A stretch of 64,000 bases of DNA, taken from Alphaproteobacteria bacterium (lineage in GTDB: Bacteria; Pseudomonadota; Alphaproteobacteria; Caulobacterales; Maricaulaceae). Every line of letters starts with the position of its first letter. Position 1 is the first letter of the stretch. Under the pieces are notes generated by a model. That model had not been told where the DNA came from. It searched no databases and was given only the letters and a program-made list of their open reading frames with translations. This document shows, in pieces, positions 36,100-46,426 of the stretch. Made by a program: the position numbers and the translations under genes. Where the stretch lies: assembly GCA_016124205.1 (NCBI GenBank), contig WGOD01000002.1:248001-312000 (forward strand). The letters are read 5' to 3'.

Positions 36100-37083
36100 A
36101 TGCGCAACTGGATGCTGGCGGCGGTGGCCGTTCTGGCGCTATCGGCCTGCGAGGATGGGACGGAGACCCACTCGGGAAATGGCGGCTATCTGTCAGACGA
36201 GGATTCGATTACCGTCACCGGATCGCGGACGCGGCGGGATACATTCTCCTCGACATCGCCGCTGGCCGTGATTGACGCAGAAACCGTGACCGAAGCCGGT
36301 CTGGTCGATACGGCGGACATCGTCCGCAGCGTTCCGGATATCCAGAACGAAACGCCCGAACCCGAGACCGAGACCTACCTCGCCTACCGCTATGCCTACG
36401 GGTTGCGCGCGCCCGCCGAAGCGGTTCGACCGCTGGTCCAACAGCATCAACAGGCCTGCGAGGCGGCAGGGCCGTCCCTGTGCCAGATCGTGAATTCCAA
36501 CGTGACCGAAGCCGGATCGGACCGGGTGAGCGCCCGTCTGGTGATCCGCGCGGAGCCGGGCTGGCTGACAACCTTCCGCGAGGGTCTAGAAGCCGACGCG
36601 GAGAACGCGGGCGGTGAAGTCACCTCGTCGAGCCAGAGCGCTGAAGACCTGACCCGCCCCATCCTCGATACCCAGGCGCGTCTCGACGCCCAGATCCAGC
36701 TGCGCGAGCGGCTGACCGGCCTGCTCGACCGGCAGGGTGCGAATATCGAAGAACTGATCCGGGTCGAGCGTGAACTGGCGCGGGTCAATGGCGATATCGA
36801 AAGCGCCACCGCGCAGCTGCGCGCCATGCGCGCCCGTGTCTCGATGTCGATCGCCGACCTAAACTACCAGTCTGAAATCCGGCCGATCAGCCAATCGACA
36901 GTCAATCCCGTCGGCGAGGCGATCCGCGACTTCGCCGGCATCGTGCTGGGCGGTCTCGCCGTGATGATCCGCCTGATCGCCGGCATCCTGCCCTGGCTGA
37001 TCCTGATCGTTCCCGCCGTCTGGCTGCTGGCGCGCTGGCGCCGGGGCGTCAACGGCCGCAAGGCCGCCGAGAAAGCGAAGTGA
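36100..37083 (+). CDS. DUF4349 lipoprotein with TonB-receptor-plug-like N-terminal segment
   Basis: A 327-residue lipoprotein (lipobox ALSAC, Cys17). Residues 37-79 read ITVTGSRTRRDTFSSTSPLA and continue with AVIDAETVTEAGLVDTADIV, closely resembling the start of the plug of TonB-dependent receptors. No beta-barrel follows. From about residue 91 the protein is a DUF4349 domain with a long coiled-coil (about 205-255: LDAQIQLRERLTGLLDRQG, ELIRVERELARVNGDIES), one or two transmembrane helices (about 275-310) and a basic tail (RWRRGVNGRKAAEKAK). The combination implies both an outer-leaflet lipid anchor and a C-terminal membrane segment. Function unknown. Confidence 0.85.
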   Translation: MRNWMLAAVAVLALSACEDGTETHSGNGGYLSDEDSITVTGSRTRRDTFSSTSPLAVIDAETVTEAGLVDTADIVRSVPDIQNETPEPETETYLAYRYAYGLRAPAEAVRPLVQQHQQACEAAGPSLCQIVNSNVTEAGSDRVSARLVIRAEPGWLTTFREGLEADAENAGGEVTSSSQSAEDLTRPILDTQARLDAQIQLRERLTGLLDRQGANIEELIRVERELARVNGDIESATAQLRAMRARVSMSIADLNYQSEIRPISQSTVNPVGEAIRDFAGIVLGGLAVMIRLIAGILPWLILIVPAVWLLARWRRGVNGRKAAEKAK

Positions 37084-37091
37084 GGCGCGTC

Positions 37092-37547
37092 ATGATACGT
37101 CTTCTTGCCATTGCCGCCGCCTGGCTGGTCCTGCTGCCCGCCGCCTTGGCGCAGACGGTGAGCGATCCGGAAGCCTTCATTCGCGACAGCTACGAGACGC
37201 TGGAGCGAGGCGGGGAGCCGCCGCAGTGGGGCGCCCCCTTCTATACCGACCGGATGCTCGCCCTGTTCGCCGAGGACGAGCAGGTGATGATGAATAATGA
37301 CGGCATGGGCCGGCTCGACTTCGGCTTCTGGGTCGCCGGTCAGGACTGGGACATCAGCAATGTCTCGGTCACCGCGCGCGCCGTCACCGGCGATGCGGAC
37401 CGGCGCGTTGTCACGGCCGAGTTCAGCAATTTTGGCGAGCCGAACACGCTGCACTTCTACTGGGAGCGCACGCCGGCCGGCTGGCGCCTCGACGACGTGT
37501 CGTCTGACAGTGGATGGACGCTGTCGCTGATCCTGAAATACGGCTGA
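37092..37547 (+). CDS. Small secreted protein (DUF3828-like), unknown function
   Basis: A protein of about 151 residues with a signal peptide (MIRLLAIAAAWLVLLPAALA) and a compact alpha/beta domain like NTF2-type or DUF3828 proteins: DPEAFIRDSYETLERGG at the start, DFGFWVAGQDWDISNVSV in the middle and WRLDDVSSDSGWTLSLILKY at the end. I start at ATG 37092 with GAGG upstream. GTG 37080, which overlaps the stop of the DUF4349 gene as GTGA, is an alternative. Either way it belongs to the same envelope operon. Confidence 0.75.
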   Translation: MIRLLAIAAAWLVLLPAALAQTVSDPEAFIRDSYETLERGGEPPQWGAPFYTDRMLALFAEDEQVMMNNDGMGRLDFGFWVAGQDWDISNVSVTARAVTGDADRRVVTAEFSNFGEPNTLHFYWERTPAGWRLDDVSSDSGWTLSLILKYG

Positions 37548-37563
37548 GGCCGAAAAGCGCTGC

Positions 37564-37854
37564 CTAGCGCTTGGCGTCGCGCCAGTGCTCCATCGCCGAG
37601 GAGATCGCGAAAGTCTCGCGGTATTTCGGGCTGTCGGACGGGCGCGGGGCCTTGCCGCGTGTCAGCTCCATGATTTCCGCCAGCTTGTTGTGTGCCGCGC
37701 CGGCCTGACCCGCGCCGATATAGGCGTGAAGTTCCACCAGCGCGCTGGCCAGCGGGTCGTCCGCGCGGATCACGAAATAGGGCTCGTCATCGGCGAGGTC
37801 GGGATAGCAATCATATTTCGACGGGTTGGCTTTCGAGCCGACGGGTGCAGCCAT
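37564..37854 (-). CDS. Conserved-looking small cytosolic protein, unknown function
   Basis: A 96-residue protein starting at the ATG at 37854. It has no signal peptide or membrane segment. The N-terminal half contains NPSKYDCYPDLADDEPYFVI and the C-terminal half looks helical (ALVELHAYIGAGQAGAAHNK, then FAISSAMEHWRDAKR). No family is recognised. It is convergent with the envelope operon and followed upstream by yjbQ on the same strand. Codon usage and length suggest a real gene. Confidence 0.6.
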   Translation of the reverse strand: MAAPVGSKANPSKYDCYPDLADDEPYFVIRADDPLASALVELHAYIGAGQAGAAHNKLAEIMELTRGKAPRPSDSPKYRETFAISSAMEHWRDAKR

Positions 37855-37931
37855 GTCGTCCTCCGGGCGCGGGAATCAGTTGCCCCATCCTAACGCGAAC
37901 CGCCGGTGCGGCCATCGCGGCGAAATGACTC

Positions 37932-38354
37932 TTATGCCGAAAGATGCAGCACGACCTGGCGCGTGTGCGGCCGGTCGCGATGTTCGAACAGGTAGAGGCC
38001 CTGCCAGGTGCCCAGCGCGAGGCGGCCGCCACTGACGGGAATGCCGATCGAGGTCTGGGTCAGCGCCGCCTTGATATGGGCCGGCATGTCGTCGGGGCCT
38101 TCGGTGGTGTGCCGCAGCCAGCGCATGGACGGATCGTTCGCGGGCGGCACCAGCCGGCGGAAGAAGTCATCGAGATCGCGGCGCACATCCGGATCGGCAT
38201 TCTCCTGGATCACCAGCGAGCAGGAGGTGTGGCGCACGAAGACGGTCAGCAGCCCCTCGCTTGCGCCCGTCTCGCGCAAGAAGGCCTCTGCGGCGCGGGT
38301 GAAATCATGGAGGCCGGGGCCCGTGGTTTCGACGGTGATGACGGTCTGGGGCAT
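37932..38354 (-). CDS. yjbQ: YjbQ/UPF0047 family protein (secondary thiamine-phosphate synthase)
   Basis: A 140-residue cytosolic protein with the UPF0047 hallmarks: FVRHTSCSLVIQENADPDVR, HTTEGPDDMPAHIKA and LGTWQGLYLFEHRDRPHTRQ. The conserved histidines and glutamates form a possible metal site. E. coli YjbQ shows weak thiamine-phosphate synthase activity, so the name describes a secondary activity and the main role is unclear. The length matches the family. It lies between the small hypothetical gene and a GNAT gene, all on the minus strand with short gaps (7 bases to the GNAT stop). Confidence 0.92.
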   Translation of the reverse strand: MPQTVITVETTGPGLHDFTRAAEAFLRETGASEGLLTVFVRHTSCSLVIQENADPDVRRDLDDFFRRLVPPANDPSMRWLRHTTEGPDDMPAHIKAALTQTSIGIPVSGGRLALGTWQGLYLFEHRDRPHTRQVVLHLSA

Positions 38355-38361
38355 AGACGAA

Positions 38362-38814
38362 CTATAGCCCGTTCAATTCCCAGCGCTTCACGCCCTTGGA
38401 ATATCCGCCGGAGCTTTCATAGAGGCCTTCGGCGGCGTCGGTTTCCGACGAGGTCCACATCATGAAGGTGGCCGGGCTGTCCTTCACGTCTTCCACGACG
38501 GCTTCGAACAGGGCGCGTCCCGCGCCCTCGCCGCGGCCATGCTTGCCGACGCAGACCTCCGCCAGCCAGGCCCCGGCCCCGCCATGACCGCTGTCATAGA
38601 AGGCGTGCCAGACGGCATAGCCGATGACTTCGCCGTCTGCCTTCTCGGCGACGAGCACGTGGAAGCTGGTGTCGTGGTAGAAGAGCGTCGCCTTGATGTT
38701 CTCCGGCGTGCAGTGCTCGGTGGAGTCGTTGACGACCTCGTTCAATTCCTTCGACAGCCGGGCGATGGCCGCCGCATCCTTCGAACGCGCGGCGCGAATG
38801 GTCAGGTCGGTCAT
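38362..38814 (-). CDS. GNAT-family N-acetyltransferase
   Basis: A 150-residue acetyltransferase. It starts at ATG 38814 (MTDLTIRAARSKDAAAIARL) with GGGAG eight bases upstream. The acetyl-CoA-binding motif A is in VCVGKHGRGEGAGRALFEAV (a Q/RxxGxG/A type), preceded by a strand with GYAVWHAFYDSGHGG. The C terminus has the usual beta-bulge strand region (ATFMMWTSSETDAAEGLYES). Substrate unknown; similar proteins acetylate diamines or amino compounds. It precedes yjbQ by seven bases and lies downstream of rpoD. Confidence 0.87.
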   Translation of the reverse strand: MTDLTIRAARSKDAAAIARLSKELNEVVNDSTEHCTPENIKATLFYHDTSFHVLVAEKADGEVIGYAVWHAFYDSGHGGAGAWLAEVCVGKHGRGEGAGRALFEAVVEDVKDSPATFMMWTSSETDAAEGLYESSGGYSKGVKRWELNGL

Positions 38815-38836
38815 GGAGAGTCTCCCGTAAAGCAAA

Positions 38837-38865
38837 TCGGCCCACCGGGCTTGCCGATGGGCCGA
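38837..38865 (-). terminator. Probable rpoD terminator
   Basis: Perfect 8-base arms TCGGCCCA and TGGGCCGA surround a 13-base loop. On the minus strand the stem is followed by TTTGCTTT. It lies about 45 bases after the rpoD stop and before the GNAT start. Confidence 0.6.
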
Positions 38866-38873
38866 ATTATAGA

Positions 38874-38903
38874 CTGGATCCCGGATCAAGTCCGGGATGA
38901 CGA
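38874..38903. repeat. Palindromic intergenic repeat (CCCGGATCAAGTCCGGG core)
   Basis: The stretch CTGGATCCCGGATCAAGTCC with its continuation GGGATGACGA is an imperfect palindrome just after rpoD. From memory, near-identical 'ggatcccggatcaagtccgggatgacg' units are dispersed in many alphaproteobacterial genomes as REP-like elements. Only one copy is in this window. Confidence 0.6.
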
Positions 38904-38909
38904 AATCGG

Positions 38910-41006
<2,097 letters not shown>

Positions 41007-41073
41007 TCGCCCTTCAAATCCCACTTGGCGTCTACGCCAGATGTGATGCCGATAACCGGCCCCCGCCCGTTAT

Positions 41074-42900
41074 TCAAACCGGCCCGTCGCCTTCACCCGT
41101 CCTCCGGAAGGCTTCCACGAGTCGGCGCAAATTGTCCGAATCGCCCCGGCCGATCTCCTCGTCCAGGCGATTACGGATTTCCTCGCGCTTGGTTCTCTTG
41201 TCCAGCCGATCCATATAGGAAGCCGCCAGCTTATTCCAAGCGGTCTCGCGCTGTGTCAGCGGCGCCTCGGATCCGCCCAGCGCCGCGCGCATGGGAATCC
41301 GGTCGCTCTCCAACCGACGCAAGATGTCCGAGAACCCTTCTGCCTCCAGTGCCGCCCGCAAACCGCCGTCGCCGGACAGTTTTCCGGAAGCGCAGGCGTC
41401 TAGAACGGCGTTACGCAAGGAGTCAAGCGAACCGCAGTCGAGCGCGGCCAGGGTTTCGGCGTTGTTTTCGGCAATTTCCGGGAATTCGATCGCGGCCAGC
41501 AACAGGTGTTTGAGCGTCGGGGTCGCCCGGTCGCCCGAAATCTTTCGCTTCAGTTCGCCTGTGGGGCCGGGTGCCGGGCCATGGCGCCGCCACTCGCCGG
41601 CGCGCCGGTCGCGGCGCTGACTGCCGAACAGGGTCTGCATGCGCGCGTCGAAATCGCCGCGGTATTCCTCTCGCACGTCCGGGTTGGCGATTTTCTGCAG
41701 CAGGCCGCGGATCCGGCGACGGAAGGCGGCGCGGCGGTCGGGATCGTCGAGCGGTTCAACCTCGGCTTCGCGGTCCCACAAAAGCTGCGCCAGTGACCGG
41801 GTCTGCGTCGCAGCCGCGCGCAGCGCCGCGGCCCCTTCCTCGCGCAACAAGTCGTCCGGGTCCTTGCCGTCGGGCAGGAAGACGAAGCGCAGCGTGCGGC
41901 CCGGCTCGATCATCGGCAGGGCCCGGTCGGCAGCGTTGGCCGCGGCGCGGCGCCCGGCGCTGTCGCCGTCGAAGCAGAGGACGGGTTCACCTCCGGCGCG
42001 CCACAGCAGCGTCAGCTGGTCATCCGTAAGCGCCGTGCCCAGCGGCGCGACGGCGTACTCGATCCCGGCACGGGCAAAGGCGATCGCGTCGAGATAGCCT
42101 TCGGCCACGATCAGCCCTTTCGCGCCGGACGTGGGGTCGGAGGCCGCGCGGCGGGCTTCGGGATAGCGGTAGAGGGTCGAACCCTTGTGGAAGATCGGCG
42201 TCTCGGGCGAGTTCAGGTATTTCGCCCGCGCCTGCTTGTTCAGCGCCCGTCCGCCGAACGCCACCAGCCGGCCGCGCGGATCGCGGATCGGGAACATCAC
42301 CCGGTCGCGGAAACGGTCATAGGCCGGGTTGGAATCCTCGGGATTGATCAGCAGGCCGCACTCGATCAGGTCGCGCGCATGCGCGCCGGCCTGAATCAGC
42401 TCGTCCTTCAGGGCGGACCGGCTGTCCGGCGCGTAGCCGATGCCGAAGCGCTTCCAGTCATCCGGGCCGATGCCGCGGCCTTCGAGGTAGCGGCGGGCAT
42501 TGGTACCGGCGCGCGAGCGCAGCGCGTTCTCGAAGAAGCGCTGCGCAGCTTCCATCCACTCGATGAGGGATTTGCGTTCCTCGGCCTTCTGCGCGGCCAG
42601 CGGGTCGGGCGCGGGCAGCGACATGCCCGCCTCACCCGCGAGGCGCTCGGCGGCCTCCATGAAGTTGAGGCCTTCCATCTTCATCAGCCAGTCGAAGGCG
42701 TCGCCATGCTCGCCGGAGGCGAAGCAATGGTAGAAACGCTTCTCGTCATTGACGAAGAAGGACGGCGTCCGCTCCTTCTTGAAGGGGGAGAGGCCGGCAA
42801 ATTCGCGGCCCTGACGCTTCAGCGGTACCGTCCGTCCGATCAGGTCGGACAGGCGGATACGCGCGCGAATTTCATCCTTGAAGTCGTCAGTGAGGCGCAT
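41074..42900 (-). CDS. dnaG: DNA primase DnaG with degenerate zinc-binding domain
   Basis: A 608-residue primase that makes RNA primers for DNA replication. The N-terminal zinc domain is recognisable (GLSPFKKERTPSFFV, RFYHCFASGEHGDAF), but the CxxH...CxxC ligands are Ser38, Lys41, Cys59 and Ser62, so only one of four remains. The TOPRIM catalytic core is intact with VAEGYLDAIAFARAG and CFDGDSAGRRAA, and the RNA polymerase domain motif YLEGRGIGPDDWKRFGIGYA is present. The C-terminal helicase-binding region is present too. It starts at ATG 42900, 39 bases after yqeY, and precedes rpoD by 67 bases. Confidence 0.96.
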   Translation of the reverse strand: MRLTDDFKDEIRARIRLSDLIGRTVPLKRQGREFAGLSPFKKERTPSFFVNDEKRFYHCFASGEHGDAFDWLMKMEGLNFMEAAERLAGEAGMSLPAPDPLAAQKAEERKSLIEWMEAAQRFFENALRSRAGTNARRYLEGRGIGPDDWKRFGIGYAPDSRSALKDELIQAGAHARDLIECGLLINPEDSNPAYDRFRDRVMFPIRDPRGRLVAFGGRALNKQARAKYLNSPETPIFHKGSTLYRYPEARRAASDPTSGAKGLIVAEGYLDAIAFARAGIEYAVAPLGTALTDDQLTLLWRAGGEPVLCFDGDSAGRRAAANAADRALPMIEPGRTLRFVFLPDGKDPDDLLREEGAAALRAAATQTRSLAQLLWDREAEVEPLDDPDRRAAFRRRIRGLLQKIANPDVREEYRGDFDARMQTLFGSQRRDRRAGEWRRHGPAPGPTGELKRKISGDRATPTLKHLLLAAIEFPEIAENNAETLAALDCGSLDSLRNAVLDACASGKLSGDGGLRAALEAEGFSDILRRLESDRIPMRAALGGSEAPLTQRETAWNKLAASYMDRLDKRTKREEIRNRLDEEIGRGDSDNLRRLVEAFRRTGEGDGPV

Positions 42901-42939
42901 GCGGACAGACTAGACCGCGGCGCGGCAAGGCGCCATCGG

Positions 42940-43407
42940 TCAGGCAACTTCCTGCAGCAGGGATTTCACCTTGGCGCCCGCCTTGGCGAAGTCCATGCGG
43001 CCGGCATAGCGCTCCTTCAGGGCGCCCATGCACTTGCCCATATCCTTCAGGCCGGACGCGTTCAGCTCATCGACGACGCCGCGGGCGGCCTGGTCGATTT
43101 CGCTTTCGTCCATCGGCTTGGGCAGGAATTCGCGCACGATCTCGGCTTCCGTCCGCTCGCGCTCAGCGAGGTCGAGACGGCCAGCCTTCTCGTAGGTATC
43201 GGCGCTCTCGTCACGCTGTTTGGCGAGCTTCTGCAGGATCGCCATCATCTCGGTGTGGTCGCAGCCACCGCAGCGATCTTCCGCGCGGGCGGCAATGTCC
43301 CGGTCCTTGATGGCCGCAGCGATGAGGCGGAGCGTCGACAGACGCACCGGGTCCTTCGCCTTCATGGCGGCCTTCAGTTCGGACTGGATTCGTTCACGAA
43401 TGGACAT
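42940..43407 (-). CDS. GatB/YqeY domain protein
   Basis: A 155-residue cytosolic protein with the YqeY plan: an N-terminal helical domain (MSIRERIQSELKAAMKAKDP, VRLSTLRLIAAAIKDRDI) and a C-terminal GatB-like helical domain (LKDMGKCMGALKERYAGRMD). It includes RCGGCDHTEMM, with closely spaced cysteines. GatB/YqeY proteins are thought to bind tRNA, but their role is unknown. It heads the yqeY-dnaG-rpoD operon and is divergent from carA. Confidence 0.9.
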   Translation of the reverse strand: MSIRERIQSELKAAMKAKDPVRLSTLRLIAAAIKDRDIAARAEDRCGGCDHTEMMAILQKLAKQRDESADTYEKAGRLDLAERERTEAEIVREFLPKPMDESEIDQAARGVVDELNASGLKDMGKCMGALKERYAGRMDFAKAGAKVKSLLQEVA

Positions 43408-43490
43408 GTGTTTTGATACCTGTGTGGACGTTCAGCAGATCACGAGATCAACACTTTGTTTTTCCAGTGATAATCGGCGCGTTCCATTTC

Positions 43491-43519
43491 TTGACGCCTG
43501 CCGTTCGCCTGCCTATCGT
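43491..43519 (+). promoter_or_regulatory. Candidate sigma-70 promoter for carA
   Basis: TTGACG (43491-43496) and TATCGT (43514-43519) are separated by exactly 17 bases, about 65 bases upstream of the carA start. The -35 box is strong and the -10 box is the weaker type common in alphaproteobacteria. Confidence 0.5.
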
Positions 43520-43582
43520 CGCGGCAAATTTCGGACCGGTGATGTAGTCACTCCCCGTCCGATTTCCAAGGAGCGCGCTGAT

Positions 43583-44764
43583 ATGACGGCCCCCAGAGAA
43601 AATCAAGCCCCGGCAGGTCGTCCGACCGGGGTGATCGTTCTTGCCGACGGCACGGTCCTGCAGGGCTTCGGGGCCGGCAAGACCGGTTCGGCCATCGGCG
43701 AAGTCTGCTTCAACACGGCAATGACGGGGCATCAGGAAATTCTGGCCGACCCGTCCTATGCCGGTCAGATCGTCTGTTTCACATTCCCGCATATCGGAAA
43801 TGTCGGAGCGAACAGCGAGGACGAGGAAGCCTCCAGCGATCTCGGCCGCAAGGCTGCCGTCGGCATGATCTCGCGCGCGCCGATCACCCCGCCTGCCAAC
43901 TGGCGCGCCGAACAGAGCTTTGGCGACTGGCTGGCCGATCGCGGCATCGTCGCCGTTACCGGGATCGACACGCGCGCCCTGACCCGCCGCATCCGCGACG
44001 AAGGCATGCCGATGGGCGTGATCGCGCACGACCCCGATGGCCAATTCGATCTCGACGCGCTGAAGGCGCAGGCCGCCGCCGCGCCGACGATGGAAGGCCG
44101 CGAACTGGCCAAGGCCGTCTCGTCGACCGGCGCGTCCGACTGGGACAAGGGCGACTGGGCCTGGTCGCAAGGCTTCACCGCCGGGCCGAAGGACGGTCCG
44201 CTCGTCGTCGTGCTCGACTACGGGGTGAAGGCCAACATTCTCCGCCGCCTCGCCTCCGCCGGGGCTCGGGTTCACGTGGTGCCGGGTTCGGCGAGCGCCG
44301 CCGACGTGCTGGCGCTGAAGCCGGCCGGCGTGCTGGTCTCCAACGGTCCGGGCGACCCGGCCGCGACCGGCCAGTATTCGCTGGAAACCATTCGCGGTGT
44401 GATCGATGCCGGCGTGCCGACGCTCGGCATTTGCCTGGGGCACCAGATGCTGGCCTTGGCGCTCGGCGGAAAAACGCTGAAGATGGTTCAGGGACATCAC
44501 GGGGCGAACCATCCCGTGAAGAATCTGGAGACGGGCCAGGTGGAAATCGTGTCGATGAATCACGGCTTCGCAGTCGATGCGGACTCGCTGCCCGCCGACG
44601 CCGTCCAGACCCATGTCTCGCTGTTCGATGGCACGAATTGCGGCTTCAAACTGAAGGACCGGCCGGTCTGGGCGGTGCAGCACCACCCGGAAGCGAGCCC
44701 CGGCCCGCAGGACAGTTTCGCCGTGTTCGACAAATTCGTGAGTGCGCTGAAGGAAGCGGCCTGA
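43583..44764 (+). CDS. carA: Carbamoyl-phosphate synthase small subunit
   Basis: A 393-residue subunit that hydrolyses glutamine and channels ammonia to CarB for arginine and pyrimidine synthesis. The N-terminal domain has GEVCFNTAMTGHQEILADPS and GIDTRALTRRIRDEG; the C-terminal class I glutamine amidotransferase domain has the nucleophile in GICLGHQ and the His/Glu pair in VQHHPEASPGP. The start is ATG 43583 with AAGGAG upstream; the longer open frame is not coding. Unusually, carB does not follow directly: two unrelated genes lie between, the first only one base after the carA stop. Confidence 0.97.
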   Translation: MTAPRENQAPAGRPTGVIVLADGTVLQGFGAGKTGSAIGEVCFNTAMTGHQEILADPSYAGQIVCFTFPHIGNVGANSEDEEASSDLGRKAAVGMISRAPITPPANWRAEQSFGDWLADRGIVAVTGIDTRALTRRIRDEGMPMGVIAHDPDGQFDLDALKAQAAAAPTMEGRELAKAVSSTGASDWDKGDWAWSQGFTAGPKDGPLVVVLDYGVKANILRRLASAGARVHVVPGSASAADVLALKPAGVLVSNGPGDPAATGQYSLETIRGVIDAGVPTLGICLGHQMLALALGGKTLKMVQGHHGANHPVKNLETGQVEIVSMNHGFAVDADSLPADAVQTHVSLFDGTNCGFKLKDRPVWAVQHHPEASPGPQDSFAVFDKFVSALKEAA

Positions 44765-44765
44765 G

Positions 44766-46391
44766 ATGATCGCCCAGGTGGAGACGTGCCCGGTGTGCGG
44801 CGGTAGCCGCGAGACGATCTACGGACCGGTCACCGTTCCCATCAACCAGACCATCACGGTCGAACAATGCCAGGCCTGCGGTCTGGCCGAGCGCCAGCCC
44901 GGAACGGCGTTCGATTTCACCAATCTACCGGCCAAAGCCTATATGGACGACTGGGAGGCGCTCGACCTCTCCGGTCTCCGTTTCAAGTACGAGCGGATGA
45001 GCGAGGCCGCCCGCGACCTCGCCCCGTGGGTCGTCAAGGACGGACCGTGGGGCCGGGCCCTGCTCGATGTCGGTTGCGGCCCTGGCTATTTCTGCATGCA
45101 CGCCCGGGCCAATGGCTGGCGCGCGCAGGGTGTCGACAACTGGCGCGAAATCGCCGACTGGGGTCAGAAACACCTCAAGATCGCGATCGAACCGAAGAAG
45201 ATTGAGGACAGCGAGACGCCGGAGAACGAGTTCGAGGTGGTCACCGCCTTCGACGTGATCACCTTCACCGAAGACCCGGTCGCCTTCCTGAAAGCCTGCC
45301 GTACGCGCCTGAAGCCCGGCGGGATGCTGATGATCTCGACGACGAATTTCGACGCGGAAGGCCGCAAGGCCGAAGGCGTCGACTGGCCGCCGCTCGGAGC
45401 GAATGTCCGTCGCTGGTTCTTCTCGCCGAAGAGCCTTGAAGAGGCCTGCCGCAAGGCTGGATACGGCGCGTCGCGCGTTCTGCTCGCCGGCGGTCCGGAC
45501 CACGATCAGGAACTCATCCTGTTCGCGCAGAACCCGTTCAAGACCGCGATCAGCTGGACCGACATCGCCGAGGACGAGCACAGCGACAACATGCTGCCGC
45601 CGCTCGACCGCAAGTCGGTCGACGTCTCGACGCTCAATGAAGACCAGCGCTTCTGGCGCGAGAACGGCTATCTGATCCTCCGGGATTTCATCCCCGAGGA
45701 GGTGATCGACCGCTATTGCCGCGTCCGCGAGAAGGTGAAATCGCCCGGCGGCTGGGATGACGAGACGCCCTATATGGAGATCAAGGAGATCCGCGATCTC
45801 TGCCTGCACGGCGCGCTGATGGACAAGCTGGAAACGCTGATCGGCGAGCCGATGGTGATGAATCTCAACCTCACCGGCTGGAAGACAACGCAGCGCGACT
45901 GGCACCAGGACGACTATCTCAATCCGGACGAGGTGCGCGGGCGCTATGTCGCCTGCTGGTTTGCGCTCGACACGATCACCGCCGACAGCGGCCCCTTCCA
46001 GTTCGTGCCCGGCTCGCACCAGTGGCCGCACATCAAGAAGAGCAAGATTCTCAACTTCGTGCCGGAAGAGGTGCGTACCCAGCGGTCATGGCCGATCCAT
46101 TCGGAGCGGGTGCTGACGCCCTTCTTCGAATCCAAGATCGCCGAGGAAAATCTCGAGAAGGTCGATTTCCTGGCCGAGAAGGGTGACGTGCTGATCTGGC
46201 ATGCCCGCCTTCTCCACCGGGGAACGGTCGCGAAGAATCCGGACGCTGTACGCAAGGCGATCATCACGCACTACACCGCGCTCGGCGCGATGTCGGCCTA
46301 TGGTCCGGTGGAGCGCTGGAATACCGGCGGTCTCTACTTCGCCGATCCGAGCAAGCGCGAGGTGGATCCCGAGCGCGAGGTGCTGGGCTGA
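44766..46391 (+). CDS. Fusion of zinc-ribbon SAM methyltransferase and phytanoyl-CoA dioxygenase (PhyH) domain
   Basis: A 541-residue two-domain protein. Residues 1-260 have a zinc ribbon (C8/C11 and C35/C38) and a class I methyltransferase with LLDVGCGPGYFCMHA at 99-113 and FDVITFTEDP. Residues of about 290-541 are a PhyH-type 2-oxoglutarate/Fe(II) dioxygenase beginning NEDQRFWRENGYLILRDFIP, with the iron ligands His380/Asp382 (DWHQDDYLN) and His484 (LLHRG), and Arg496 as likely 2-oxoglutarate anchor. Both active sites look intact. It starts one base after the carA stop, so it is co-transcribed. The substrate is unknown; it could methylate and hydroxylate one small molecule or glycan. Confidence 0.88.
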   Translation: MIAQVETCPVCGGSRETIYGPVTVPINQTITVEQCQACGLAERQPGTAFDFTNLPAKAYMDDWEALDLSGLRFKYERMSEAARDLAPWVVKDGPWGRALLDVGCGPGYFCMHARANGWRAQGVDNWREIADWGQKHLKIAIEPKKIEDSETPENEFEVVTAFDVITFTEDPVAFLKACRTRLKPGGMLMISTTNFDAEGRKAEGVDWPPLGANVRRWFFSPKSLEEACRKAGYGASRVLLAGGPDHDQELILFAQNPFKTAISWTDIAEDEHSDNMLPPLDRKSVDVSTLNEDQRFWRENGYLILRDFIPEEVIDRYCRVREKVKSPGGWDDETPYMEIKEIRDLCLHGALMDKLETLIGEPMVMNLNLTGWKTTQRDWHQDDYLNPDEVRGRYVACWFALDTITADSGPFQFVPGSHQWPHIKKSKILNFVPEEVRTQRSWPIHSERVLTPFFESKIAEENLEKVDFLAEKGDVLIWHARLLHRGTVAKNPDAVRKAIITHYTALGAMSAYGPVERWNTGGLYFADPSKREVDPEREVLG

Positions 46392-46426
46392 GCCCTCCCC
46401 GGTTTCCGGTCGATCGCCGTGCCCTG

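Noticed and set aside
43220..43582. N-terminal extension of carA
   Set aside because: The extension is antisense to yqeY, and AAGGAG sits just before the ATG at 43583, where the family N terminus starts.
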